Positions 8,491-15,722 of a stretch of 64,000 nucleotides of DNA are shown here, one piece after another. Below the pieces are notes generated by a model. The model was not told the DNA's origin. It saw nothing but the letters and a program-made list of their open reading frames with translations, and searched no databases. Source of the DNA: JABCZS01 sp041660525 (GTDB taxonomy: Bacteria; Pseudomonadota; Gammaproteobacteria; JABCZS01). The stretch is taken from assembly GCA_041660525.1 (NCBI GenBank), contig JBAZWD010000001.1, positions 397,778-461,777 of the forward strand. The letters are read 5' to 3'. Within the stretch, counting starts at the first letter, position 1. Every line of letters begins with the position of its first letter. The position numbers were made by a program, and so were the translations under genes.

Positions 8491-11400
8491 ATGAGTTTTG
8501 GACAAATAGGCGTCGAGAAAGATATTGTACAAGAATCTTATGCGAGTACTAATGAATTAGTACAGGCTCTAGGCTTTGCACAAATTAAAGATGAACTTCT
8601 TCTTGAAGCAGAAAGCTTTGAAGGCGCAGATCTTAAAGGCCGTGCTTCGCCTGGGACTTATACTAACTCTACAGAAATTGATCATGGGCGAACAACTCAA
8701 GCTATCACCTATATAGATAGGGAGCGTTACGATGCGCAAACTCCATTACCCGCATATGATGTCAATTCGGAAAATGCATATCAACTTACTTATAATGCAT
8801 ATCAACAAAGTGAGCATAATAAACCATTTTGTAATTTAATCAATCTGATTATAAACACCCGCAGCCCTTATTTTGAAAATTCAGAAGACACTAAAATTGT
8901 TTTAGATGAAAGAGCAAGTAAAGAGTTTATTAAGCAACAAAAATTCAAGCCAGATTCTTTATCTGTGAGCCACATATATAAGAAAATAGGTGAGAAGTAT
9001 TATTACATTTCCGTTGAAAGCAATATTAGAATGCATAAGGATGTGAAAGAAAATGATCTATTTAATATTGTTACAATCTATGAAGTAAGACAAAAACAGC
9101 AAACTAATGATAGCGAATCTAAAGCATATGAATTGCACAGAGAAGGCATGTATGTACAAGAAGCATTCTGTACTCTTGTTGAATTATATATTGACGCACA
9201 TCTACATCCTAATGCGGTCGTCAAAAGTAATCATGAAGATCGCGAAAAAATTAAGGCAGAAGAAAACTACATCAGCGAAGCATTATCACCTTTAAGAGCA
9301 CAGCTTCAAGAACTTGAAGATAAAGCGTTAAAAGAGTGTATTTCAGCACTAATTGAGTTTCTTGTAAAATTAAATTTGAATGATTTAAATGGCAATGATT
9401 TTAAAATGTTGGAAACAATAGTTACAACAGTTAATAAAATCATTGAGAGCAAAACATCACGTGAAATAGATCGGCATCATCATGGTTTGTCAGAAATAAT
9501 AAAAGAAGAAGAAAATGAAAAATTCTCATCATTTTTTCCATTGATTGATGCGATTGCTAAAAAAAGAAATCTAATTATTTATAAAGAATTTTCGACGTCA
9601 AGAGTAAAGTTTGAGGAAGTTACAGATGCAGAATTAAAAGCATACATTTCAAATTTAATTACAGCTCTTGAAGGTTTAGATGCTACAAATTTTGAAGTGA
9701 AAGATTTTAAGACGTTAGAAATGATGGTTGCAAGTATTGTTGATATCATTGAGAGTCAAACATCACATGATATAGTGCACCATTATCAGATTGTGAAAGC
9801 GACAATAGAAGAACATGAAGATAAAATATTTTCTTCTCTTGAGCCCTGTGTTGAGGCGATCGCTAAAAGAAATCATGTTTTACATATTGCTAAAACCAAA
9901 GACAGATTGCTAGCAGAGCAGAATGACTGCCCCGAAAATTTAAAGGCAATTTTTAAAAATTTGCCTGATGCAACTCAAGCATTTGAGATTCAAGATCTGA
10001 TAAGTATCGATAATGCGTATCAAAATATTATCATATTTTTACAAATTTCTGCCGATTTGACGCAGGAGCGTCCTCTTCCACTTGATTTATACCAGGAATA
10101 TTTAAATTTTATATCCGCAATTGATACCCTGGAAAATCATTTCAAATTTCAAGTAGATAAATCTTTAAGAGGCAATGCTTGGTCGCAATTTGATGAAAAA
10201 TACAAATCGCTCAAAAAAGAATTGAGTGAAAATCAAAATTTAAAAAAAATAGGGTTTCAACTTGGTGAATTAACGCCCCTGAAAAATGTTGATGAGCAAA
10301 AGAATATTTTCTGCTTGTTAGTGTTTCTTTCTAAAGTTAAAGCAATTGCAGAGAAAAATAAAAATGAATGTGCCAAGATAGATGTTAATGAATTTTTGCA
10401 GTCTGCTGATCAAGTCATTGCGCCTGCAAATTTACCGAAGTTAAAAAAACAAGTAGACGCTATAAAACTCGAACTATTGCCTGATTTAGAAAAAGACAAA
10501 AAGGAACAGGGAAAGCTAGTGGAATTAGACGAAGGCATCAAACTTGAAATGATGTACAACGTTAAAAATCCAATACAAAGATTAAAAGAGTTGGGTTATG
10601 AACCACTTGTTGATGATGCAAATCTAAGTAGTGCATATTTTATGGGCGGAAAACCTGAGCATGTTACAAAGCAACGTGCTACTACTTCTTGGATTGGAAA
10701 AAAACAAGCAGACCGACCTTCTATACACCATTGCGTTGACAATGCCACCACTTTTGATTATGTAGTCAATATAAAAAATAAAAATAAAGATATAAATGTA
10801 GATCTCACTTGCAAAGCGGAATTCGATTGTATTTTTGATGATGATCAAAAAACAAAACATTTTGTGATCATAGAGAAAAATATCATCGTCGAAGATAAAA
10901 CAGCTGATCCTTTACACCCGGTTAAAAATTATACGCCTTTTCATGTGGTCGGAGTGTATCAAAAAGACGGCACTTTGATCGCTAGATATGCACCCAAAGA
11001 TAATGCAAATCTTGCGCAGGAAATGAGTGAAAATTTAAAAACCGCAGTCGATCAATTGCAATTAGATGTGGGTGGTTACGAATTTGAACGTGCTCATATT
11101 GATTCAAATGCTAATATAAATTTTAGAGCAAAATATAATAAAAAACGAGAAAAGTTAAATAAAATTTGGTCTGATTTATTTGAAGCGATTAAAGATACAA
11201 AGCGTCTGACAAATGATGATTTTGTTTTTTTAATTGACATTATAAATACAATTGTAACTCAGTCAATCTCTCTAAATTTTATTTCAAAGACAACAGAGGA
11301 ATTTAAGAGAATAATTGCAGGACACTCTACGATTGACGCCACAACACTAGGAAGTTGGAATAAAGCATTTGAAAATATAATCCGTGCTCTTAATAAGGGA

Positions 11401-11922
11401 AATTCAGATAAAGTTGAAGTGTCGCGATTTAACCCCCAAGATAATATTGCTCAACAAAAATTAAAAACAATCATAGGGAATTTAGATCCAGAACAACTGA
11501 ACGATAAAGATTATGCACTTTTAAGAAAAATAATAAACACAACTCCAGAAGATCCAAAAGCATACAATCAATTAATAATCGCAGTAATTAAAAGTGGAAT
11601 CGGAGAAAAAACCAAAACACCATACGATAAAACGGCTTATAACCCTTTGGTGAGCGCGATGTTCGTAATGTCAGGATTAGGCGTAGCAGGATTTATATTT
11701 GTAGCGTGCGCGCCGTTGTTTGCACCTGCTCTTGCGATATTAGCACTTGAATATTGTATAGGAGGCATAATTGCAGCGAGCATTACAGGTTTGGCATCGC
11801 ATAATTGTTTAAAAATGTGGTCACCGTTATTTGATGTCATGCAAAATGTAAAAACGGTGGCAGAAAAACCCGCTGTTGAAAAATCAAAAGTTGATCAAAA
11901 TATGCAGAAAAAATGCTTATGA
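8491..11922 (+). CDS. Large unknown protein with an internal tandem repeat and C-terminal hydrophobic hairpin
   Basis: The frame is open from a GTG at 8440, but the ATG at 8491 (MSFGQIGVEK) has a GGGG ribosome-binding sequence six bases before it, giving 1143 residues. I recognise no family. Two helical repeats of about 85 residues lie 102 residues apart, from roughly 279 and 381; both share the pattern LKxxISxLI...DFKxLExxV...IIESxTS...KxFSSxxPxxxAIAK. Shorter related segments may occur near 905 and 995. Residues about 1053-1110 contain two strongly hydrophobic stretches, suggesting membrane insertion. The protein is lysine/glutamate-rich and effector-like. It sits between minus-strand housekeeping genes, and its 3' end overlaps the convergent DUF2442 gene by six bases. 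Confidence 0.8.
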   Translation: MSFGQIGVEKDIVQESYASTNELVQALGFAQIKDELLLEAESFEGADLKGRASPGTYTNSTEIDHGRTTQAITYIDRERYDAQTPLPAYDVNSENAYQLTYNAYQQSEHNKPFCNLINLIINTRSPYFENSEDTKIVLDERASKEFIKQQKFKPDSLSVSHIYKKIGEKYYYISVESNIRMHKDVKENDLFNIVTIYEVRQKQQTNDSESKAYELHREGMYVQEAFCTLVELYIDAHLHPNAVVKSNHEDREKIKAEENYISEALSPLRAQLQELEDKALKECISALIEFLVKLNLNDLNGNDFKMLETIVTTVNKIIESKTSREIDRHHHGLSEIIKEEENEKFSSFFPLIDAIAKKRNLIIYKEFSTSRVKFEEVTDAELKAYISNLITALEGLDATNFEVKDFKTLEMMVASIVDIIESQTSHDIVHHYQIVKATIEEHEDKIFSSLEPCVEAIAKRNHVLHIAKTKDRLLAEQNDCPENLKAIFKNLPDATQAFEIQDLISIDNAYQNIIIFLQISADLTQERPLPLDLYQEYLNFISAIDTLENHFKFQVDKSLRGNAWSQFDEKYKSLKKELSENQNLKKIGFQLGELTPLKNVDEQKNIFCLLVFLSKVKAIAEKNKNECAKIDVNEFLQSADQVIAPANLPKLKKQVDAIKLELLPDLEKDKKEQGKLVELDEGIKLEMMYNVKNPIQRLKELGYEPLVDDANLSSAYFMGGKPEHVTKQRATTSWIGKKQADRPSIHHCVDNATTFDYVVNIKNKNKDINVDLTCKAEFDCIFDDDQKTKHFVIIEKNIIVEDKTADPLHPVKNYTPFHVVGVYQKDGTLIARYAPKDNANLAQEMSENLKTAVDQLQLDVGGYEFERAHIDSNANINFRAKYNKKREKLNKIWSDLFEAIKDTKRLTNDDFVFLIDIINTIVTQSISLNFISKTTEEFKRIIAGHSTIDATTLGSWNKAFENIIRALNKGNSDKVEVSRFNPQDNIAQQKLKTIIGNLDPEQLNDKDYALLRKIINTTPEDPKAYNQLIIAVIKSGIGEKTKTPYDKTAYNPLVSAMFVMSGLGVAGFIFVACAPLFAPALAILALEYCIGGIIAASITGLASHNCLKMWSPLFDVMQNVKTVAEKPAVEKSKVDQNMQKKCL

Positions 11923-12180
11923 TTTTGAGATAAATGGATATTTCTCAGGGTGTTCAATCATATCAATATTAAGATCTACATCTAGATTCGGCCAAAATAT
12001 ATGATTATTTTCGAGTAACTCGACACAGAGAATATCTTCGATGTTGGCTTTGGTAAACCATGGGAAATCATTAAAGCTAAGAAAATATTCTTGATGGTTT
12101 AGAAAAATCCAAAAACCATGAGATGAAATATTAACTACTTCAATCGGAGAAGTGTCTGTCCCAGCTTTTTTTAATTTCAT
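11917..12180 (-). CDS. DUF2442 domain protein
   Basis: This 87-residue protein matches the DUF2442 family: an N-terminal strand ending in SSHGFWIFLNHQEYFLSF, a FPWF segment and the C-terminal LDVDLNIDMIEHPEKYP. DUF2442 genes are regularly paired with DUF4160 genes in chromosomal cassettes that resemble toxin-antitoxin loci, although no activity is established. Its start overlaps the 3' end of the upstream DUF4160 frame by 41 bases, as expected for a coupled pair. The partner is frameshifted here, so the module may be decaying. Confidence 0.85.
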   Translation of the reverse strand: MKLKKAGTDTSPIEVVNISSHGFWIFLNHQEYFLSFNDFPWFTKANIEDILCVELLENNHIFWPNLDVDLNIDMIEHPEKYPFISKS

Positions 12181-12378
12181 CTAGATTTTCCTCGATTAAA
12201 TATTTAACTCTGTTTAATTCTTGAACAGATAAGCCATGATTTTTTGCTAATTCAACATTTTGATCTAACCAAAATTTGGCTTCGCCATCTCCAGAGATGA
12301 CATGTACATGTCTGCGTCCTTCTTCTCGTGAGAAGAAAAAAATCTATATCCATCTTTCCGAAAAACAGTAGGGCTCAT
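12140..12378 (-). pseudogene. DUF4160 protein gene with a one-base frameshift
   Basis: Translation from the ATG at 12378 begins MSPTVFRKDGYRF, the typical DUF4160 start. The frame is then lost in a run of seven T (A on the plus strand, 12336-12342). Adding one base restores FFSREEGRRHVHVISGDG and runs through EAKFWLDQNVELAKNHG to a TGA at 12140-12142. With the correction the protein would be about 79 residues, the normal family length. The break could be a real mutation, slippage during expression, or a sequencing error in the homopolymer. It lies immediately upstream of, and overlaps, DUF2442. Confidence 0.8.
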
Positions 12379-12436
12379 TTTTTCACCTGCAAGTTATATT
12401 TTAAGCCATATTATCAGAATAAAATAATTTATGTTA

Positions 12437-13330
12437 TTATTCTTTTATAAAAATCATCGTTCGTGTCAACTCATGCAAATACAAATCATTAGGCAATGCA
12501 GATTGCAAATGTCCTAACGCTTCTTGCACTAAGGTTGTCAGTAATTTTTTACTTTTATCCACACCCAGTAATGATGGGTAAGTCGGTTTTTCCCGCGCTG
12601 CATCTTGTCCGGTTTTTTTGCCTAAAGTTTTTTCATCACTTAACACATCTAATAAATCATCTTGCACTTGAAATGCTAAACCAATTTTTTCTGCAAAATA
12701 ATGCATTTGTTCCATTTGATTGGAACTCACATTTAAGCTGGCGGCTAGAGCTAAATGCACGCAAGCAATAATTAAAGCGCCGGTTTTTAGTTGATGAATA
12801 TTTTGCAGGGTTTTAATATTTATTTTTTGATTAAGACTGGCTAAATCTAATGCTTGTCCGCTGGCCATACCTTGCAATCCGCAAGCTGTACTTAAAATAT
12901 GCATCATGCGTATTTGTTGCGCGGGTGCCAATTGTGCATTGGGTTTTGATAATTGTTCAAACGCTAATGTTTGCAGCGCATCTCCTGCTAAGATGGCCGT
13001 TGCTTCATCAAATGCTTTATGACACGTGGGTTGTCCACGGCGTAAGTCATCATCATCCATGGCAGGTAAATCATCATGAATTAAAGAATAAGTATGCATG
13101 AGCTCTACTGCGATGGCTTGGGTGTCCACATATTCGGGTGGTAAATTAAAACTATGACCCGTTGCATACACTAATAATGCGCGTAAACGTTTGCCGCCAG
13201 CAAGACTGCTGTATTGCATGGCATCACGTAACTTTGGGCTCGGCGCAGTCAATGTTGAAAATAAATCACTCAGACGTTGATTAATACGGTTTTGATAATG
13301 TTGTAAAAAAGGCGATAAAGTTTTAGTCAT
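12437..13330 (-). CDS. ispA: Polyprenyl (farnesyl) diphosphate synthase
   Basis: IspA joins dimethylallyl/geranyl diphosphate with isopentenyl diphosphate to make farnesyl diphosphate, feeding undecaprenol, quinones and haem O/A. The 297-residue protein has GGKRLR near 45-50, the first aspartate-rich motif DDLPAMDDDD at 86-95 and the second (QVQDDLLD) in the C-terminal half, so both magnesium sites are intact. Several in-frame ATGs occur at 13339, 13336 and 13330; the last overlaps the xseB stop codon and is chosen. Translational coupling with xseB is likely. Confidence 0.93.
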   Translation of the reverse strand: MTKTLSPFLQHYQNRINQRLSDLFSTLTAPSPKLRDAMQYSSLAGGKRLRALLVYATGHSFNLPPEYVDTQAIAVELMHTYSLIHDDLPAMDDDDLRRGQPTCHKAFDEATAILAGDALQTLAFEQLSKPNAQLAPAQQIRMMHILSTACGLQGMASGQALDLASLNQKINIKTLQNIHQLKTGALIIACVHLALAASLNVSSNQMEQMHYFAEKIGLAFQVQDDLLDVLSDEKTLGKKTGQDAAREKPTYPSLLGVDKSKKLLTTLVQEALGHLQSALPNDLYLHELTRTMIFIKE

Positions 13331-13550
13331 CTTCATCATTTTCTTCGTAAATAGATTCAGTTAAAATTTCTACTTTTTGTTCAGCCTGAGTCAAAGCTTC
13401 TTGGCATAGGGTAGATAGCTTCATACCCTGTTCAAATTGTTCTAAAGATTGCTCAAGCGTCAAATCCCCAGTTTCCATTTTTTTAACAATGGTCTCTAAC
13501 TCAGCCAAAGACTGCTCAAAATTAAATGTGGGCTTTTTTTTAGGGGGCAT
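13323..13550 (-). CDS. xseB: Exodeoxyribonuclease VII small subunit
   Basis: The 75-residue protein has the XseB core FNFEQSLAELETIVKKMETG followed by LTLEQSLEQFEQGMKLSTLCQ, and the acidic C-terminal tail seen in the family. XseB binds the long helices of XseA to form exonuclease VII, which degrades single-stranded DNA. The gene overlaps the start of ispA by several bases, the classical xseB-ispA arrangement. xseA is not in the window. Confidence 0.95.
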   Translation of the reverse strand: MPPKKKPTFNFEQSLAELETIVKKMETGDLTLEQSLEQFEQGMKLSTLCQEALTQAEQKVEILTESIYEENDEDD

Positions 13551-13614
13551 AATGACCTCTTAGTATTGAAATTATCAATAGTTTAAGGGGTTTAGGGGGG
13601 TAAATCAATGAGAT

Positions 13615-13709
13615 AAATAGCGGCCACTTATAGCCTCATTATAAGTGGCCGCTAATCTTGACTTGAAAATAGCGGCCACTTATAATGAGGCTATAAGTGG
13701 CCGCTATTT
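13615..13709. repeat. Two nested 35-bp inverted repeats that contain a consensus promoter
   Basis: Copy A (13619-13653) has 14-bp arms AGCGGCCACTTATA and TATAAGTGGCCGCT around the loop GCCTCAT. Copy B (13671-13705) is its exact reverse complement, with the same arms and loop ATGAGGC. Each copy is therefore a palindrome and the pair forms a larger inverted repeat, extended by four matching bases outside (AAAT/ATTT). A 17-base spacer separates the copies and carries the promoter -35 element. The left copy lies between xseB and the divergent ATPase gene. Confidence 0.95.
13658..13686 (+). promoter_or_regulatory. Consensus sigma70 promoter overlapped by operator dyad
   Basis: TTGACT (13658-13663) and a perfect TATAAT (13681-13686) are separated by exactly 17 bases. 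The -10 box lies inside inverted-repeat copy B and the -35 box lies between copies A and B, so a protein binding the palindromes would block RNA polymerase. It drives the ATPase gene starting at 13723, with a predicted leader of about 30 bases. Confidence 0.8.
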
Positions 13710-13722
13710 TTTAAGGACTGAT

Positions 13723-15159
13723 ATGATTATTGGCAGACAAAAAGAGCTTGCGCGTCTTGAGCGCGCTTATACCTCGCAACAAGCGGAGTTTGCCGTAGTT
13801 TACGGACGGCGCCGTGTTGGGAAAACCTTTCTAATTCGTGAATACTTTCGGCAAAAAGCATGTTTATTTGTTCACGCGACAGGCTTGCAAAAAGGAACCT
13901 TAGTAAAACAATTGGCCCATTTTGCAGAAAGCTTAGCCCAAGGTTTTATGCCTGGGATAGCATTGAAACCTGCTAAATCTTGGGATGAGGCCTTTGGCGC
14001 TTTGAATCAATTGATATTAAATGATCGCAGTGAGCGCAAGATAGTTGTGTTTTTAGATGAGCTGCCTTGGATGGCAACGCGAAAGTCAGGTTTACTAGAA
14101 GCCCTAGATTATTATTGGAATCATTTTTGGTCAGGGAATCCTAGAGTAATTTTAGTCGTGTGTGGCTCGAGCGCTTCTTGGTTAATCAATAATATTATTT
14201 ATAACAAAGGAGGCCTTCATAATCGCTGTACCTGTGAATTAAAAATTGATCCTTTTGTTTTATCTGAAACAGAAGATTTTTTAAAAAGTATGGGGGTTAA
14301 ATTAAATCGATCTCATATTACTGAGCTTTATTTGGCTTTAGGCGGCATACCTTATTATTTACGTTATGTAGAACCGGGCTTAACTGCTGCTGAAAATATC
14401 CAAAAAATATTATTTAATAAAACAGCGCCTTTAAAAGATGAGTTTAAAAAATTATTTATGTCACTTTTTAATAATGCGGATCATTATATTGAATTGATTA
14501 AAATAATCGCTAGTAAAAAAGAGGGTGTGTCACGCATGGACCTAGAATCTTTATCAAAAAAAATATCTACGGGTGGCCGATTAAGCTCACGACTCAGCAA
14601 CTTAGTTCAAGCTAATTTTATCCAAGTCTTTACACCTTTTGGAAAAAAAAGAGGTGAATATTTTAAATTGATAGATGAGTTTTGTTTGTTTTATCTTTAT
14701 TGGTTACTATCTAAAAAAAATACCCAATTAACTCCTGATTACTGGCTGCAACAACAAAATAAACCTGCGTATCATGCATGGGCAGGCTATGCGTTTGAAG
14801 CCGTTTGCGTAAAACATATTGATGCCATCTTAAAAGCACTGAATATAAAAACGGCAGAAGCAATTTCCTCATGGCGATTTATGAGCAGCGAACTAGGCGA
14901 ATCTGGCGCACAAATTGACTTACTTATAGATAGAAGCGATGAAGCTATCACTTTGTGTGAAATAAAATATACCAGCAAGCCTTTTAATATTGATAAATCT
15001 TATGCCGCCATGCTGCAGAAAAAGATAGCTATTTTTAAAAATAAAACCAAAACATCTAAACATATATTTTTAGCGCTTATATGTGCAGGTGGCTTGAAAG
15101 AATCTGCTTTTGTAAAAGAATATGTGGATCAAGTAGTTATTTTAGATGATTTATTTTAA
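13723..15159 (+). CDS. AAA ATPase with C-terminal DUF234 PD-(D/E)XK nuclease-like domain
   Basis: The ATG at 13723 (MIIGRQKELARL) follows an AAGGA site and gives 478 residues; an upstream open frame to 13645 runs back through the promoter and is rejected. Walker A is GRRRVGKT at 28-35 and Walker B LDELPWM at 111-117; a GSSASWL sensor and a winged-helix segment (about 275-330) follow. The C-terminal domain keeps a PD-(D/E)XK-like set: Asp399, then Glu413-Ile-Lys415. This STAND-like 'archaeal ATPase' family is widespread in prokaryotic accessory DNA, and its function is unproven. It is a single-gene unit; autoregulation through the nested palindromes is inferred. Confidence 0.88.
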   Translation: MIIGRQKELARLERAYTSQQAEFAVVYGRRRVGKTFLIREYFRQKACLFVHATGLQKGTLVKQLAHFAESLAQGFMPGIALKPAKSWDEAFGALNQLILNDRSERKIVVFLDELPWMATRKSGLLEALDYYWNHFWSGNPRVILVVCGSSASWLINNIIYNKGGLHNRCTCELKIDPFVLSETEDFLKSMGVKLNRSHITELYLALGGIPYYLRYVEPGLTAAENIQKILFNKTAPLKDEFKKLFMSLFNNADHYIELIKIIASKKEGVSRMDLESLSKKISTGGRLSSRLSNLVQANFIQVFTPFGKKRGEYFKLIDEFCLFYLYWLLSKKNTQLTPDYWLQQQNKPAYHAWAGYAFEAVCVKHIDAILKALNIKTAEAISSWRFMSSELGESGAQIDLLIDRSDEAITLCEIKYTSKPFNIDKSYAAMLQKKIAIFKNKTKTSKHIFLALICAGGLKESAFVKEYVDQVVILDDLF

Positions 15160-15188
15160 AAGAATTCTCTAGGATTCGAGCTTTAAAA

Positions 15189-15573
15189 TTAGAAAACTGG
15201 GTGAATGCTGCATAATTGAATTAACATGCTGTAATCAAAGTGTTTCTTTTTTTGTACTGTATCTACATAAGGCTGTTGGTCGTCTTTTCTATTTTTGAAT
15301 ATTTTTCTTTTAAAATAAGAAGTAGTTTGAAGCGTGATTTGATAGTTGTCATCATTTAAATGAAGGTGTATGCAGGGTTCTTCATTCGCATATAAGCTTT
15401 CCGCAATATTCGTAAAACTTATTTTAAATTCATTTAATAAGGGCTGTATTTTTTCTACATAGAAATGTTAACTACCATCGATTAAATCAGGGTTTGCAAG
15501 ATATATTTGTATTTTATGTGTGCTTGTACCGTTTTGATAAAGAATATCAAGAGTTATTTTTTTCGACGTGCAT
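15189..15573 (-). pseudogene. Broken unknown gene with a frameshift and an internal stop
   Basis: On the minus strand, an ATG at 15573 starts MHVEK and then loses frame in a run of seven A. The next frame (ITLDILYQNGTSTHKIQIYL) continues to an in-frame TAA and then resumes (HFYVEKIQPLLNEF) through to a genuine stop at 15189-15191. Restoring one base and reading through one stop would give a protein of about 127 residues. The composition is coding-like (hydrophobic alternation, few rare residues) and differs from random intergenic sequence, but I do not recognise the family. It fills most of the long gap before the lipase gene. Confidence 0.55.
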
Positions 15574-15722
15574 TTTCAAGCATGGGATAATGTTTTTGAT
15601 TTATCAGCTAAATACATTGAGATTGATAAAAATAGCTAATATCCTACAAAAAGATCCTCTATAAGCTCTAATCAATTAGGCTAAGTTAAGTTACTATGTA
15701 ATTTACAAATTATAGGTGGCGC

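Noticed and set aside
13645..13722. N-terminal extension of the DUF234 ATPase
   Set aside because: The extension would be encoded by the promoter and palindromes, and the ATG at 13723 has a ribosome-binding site and matches the family start.
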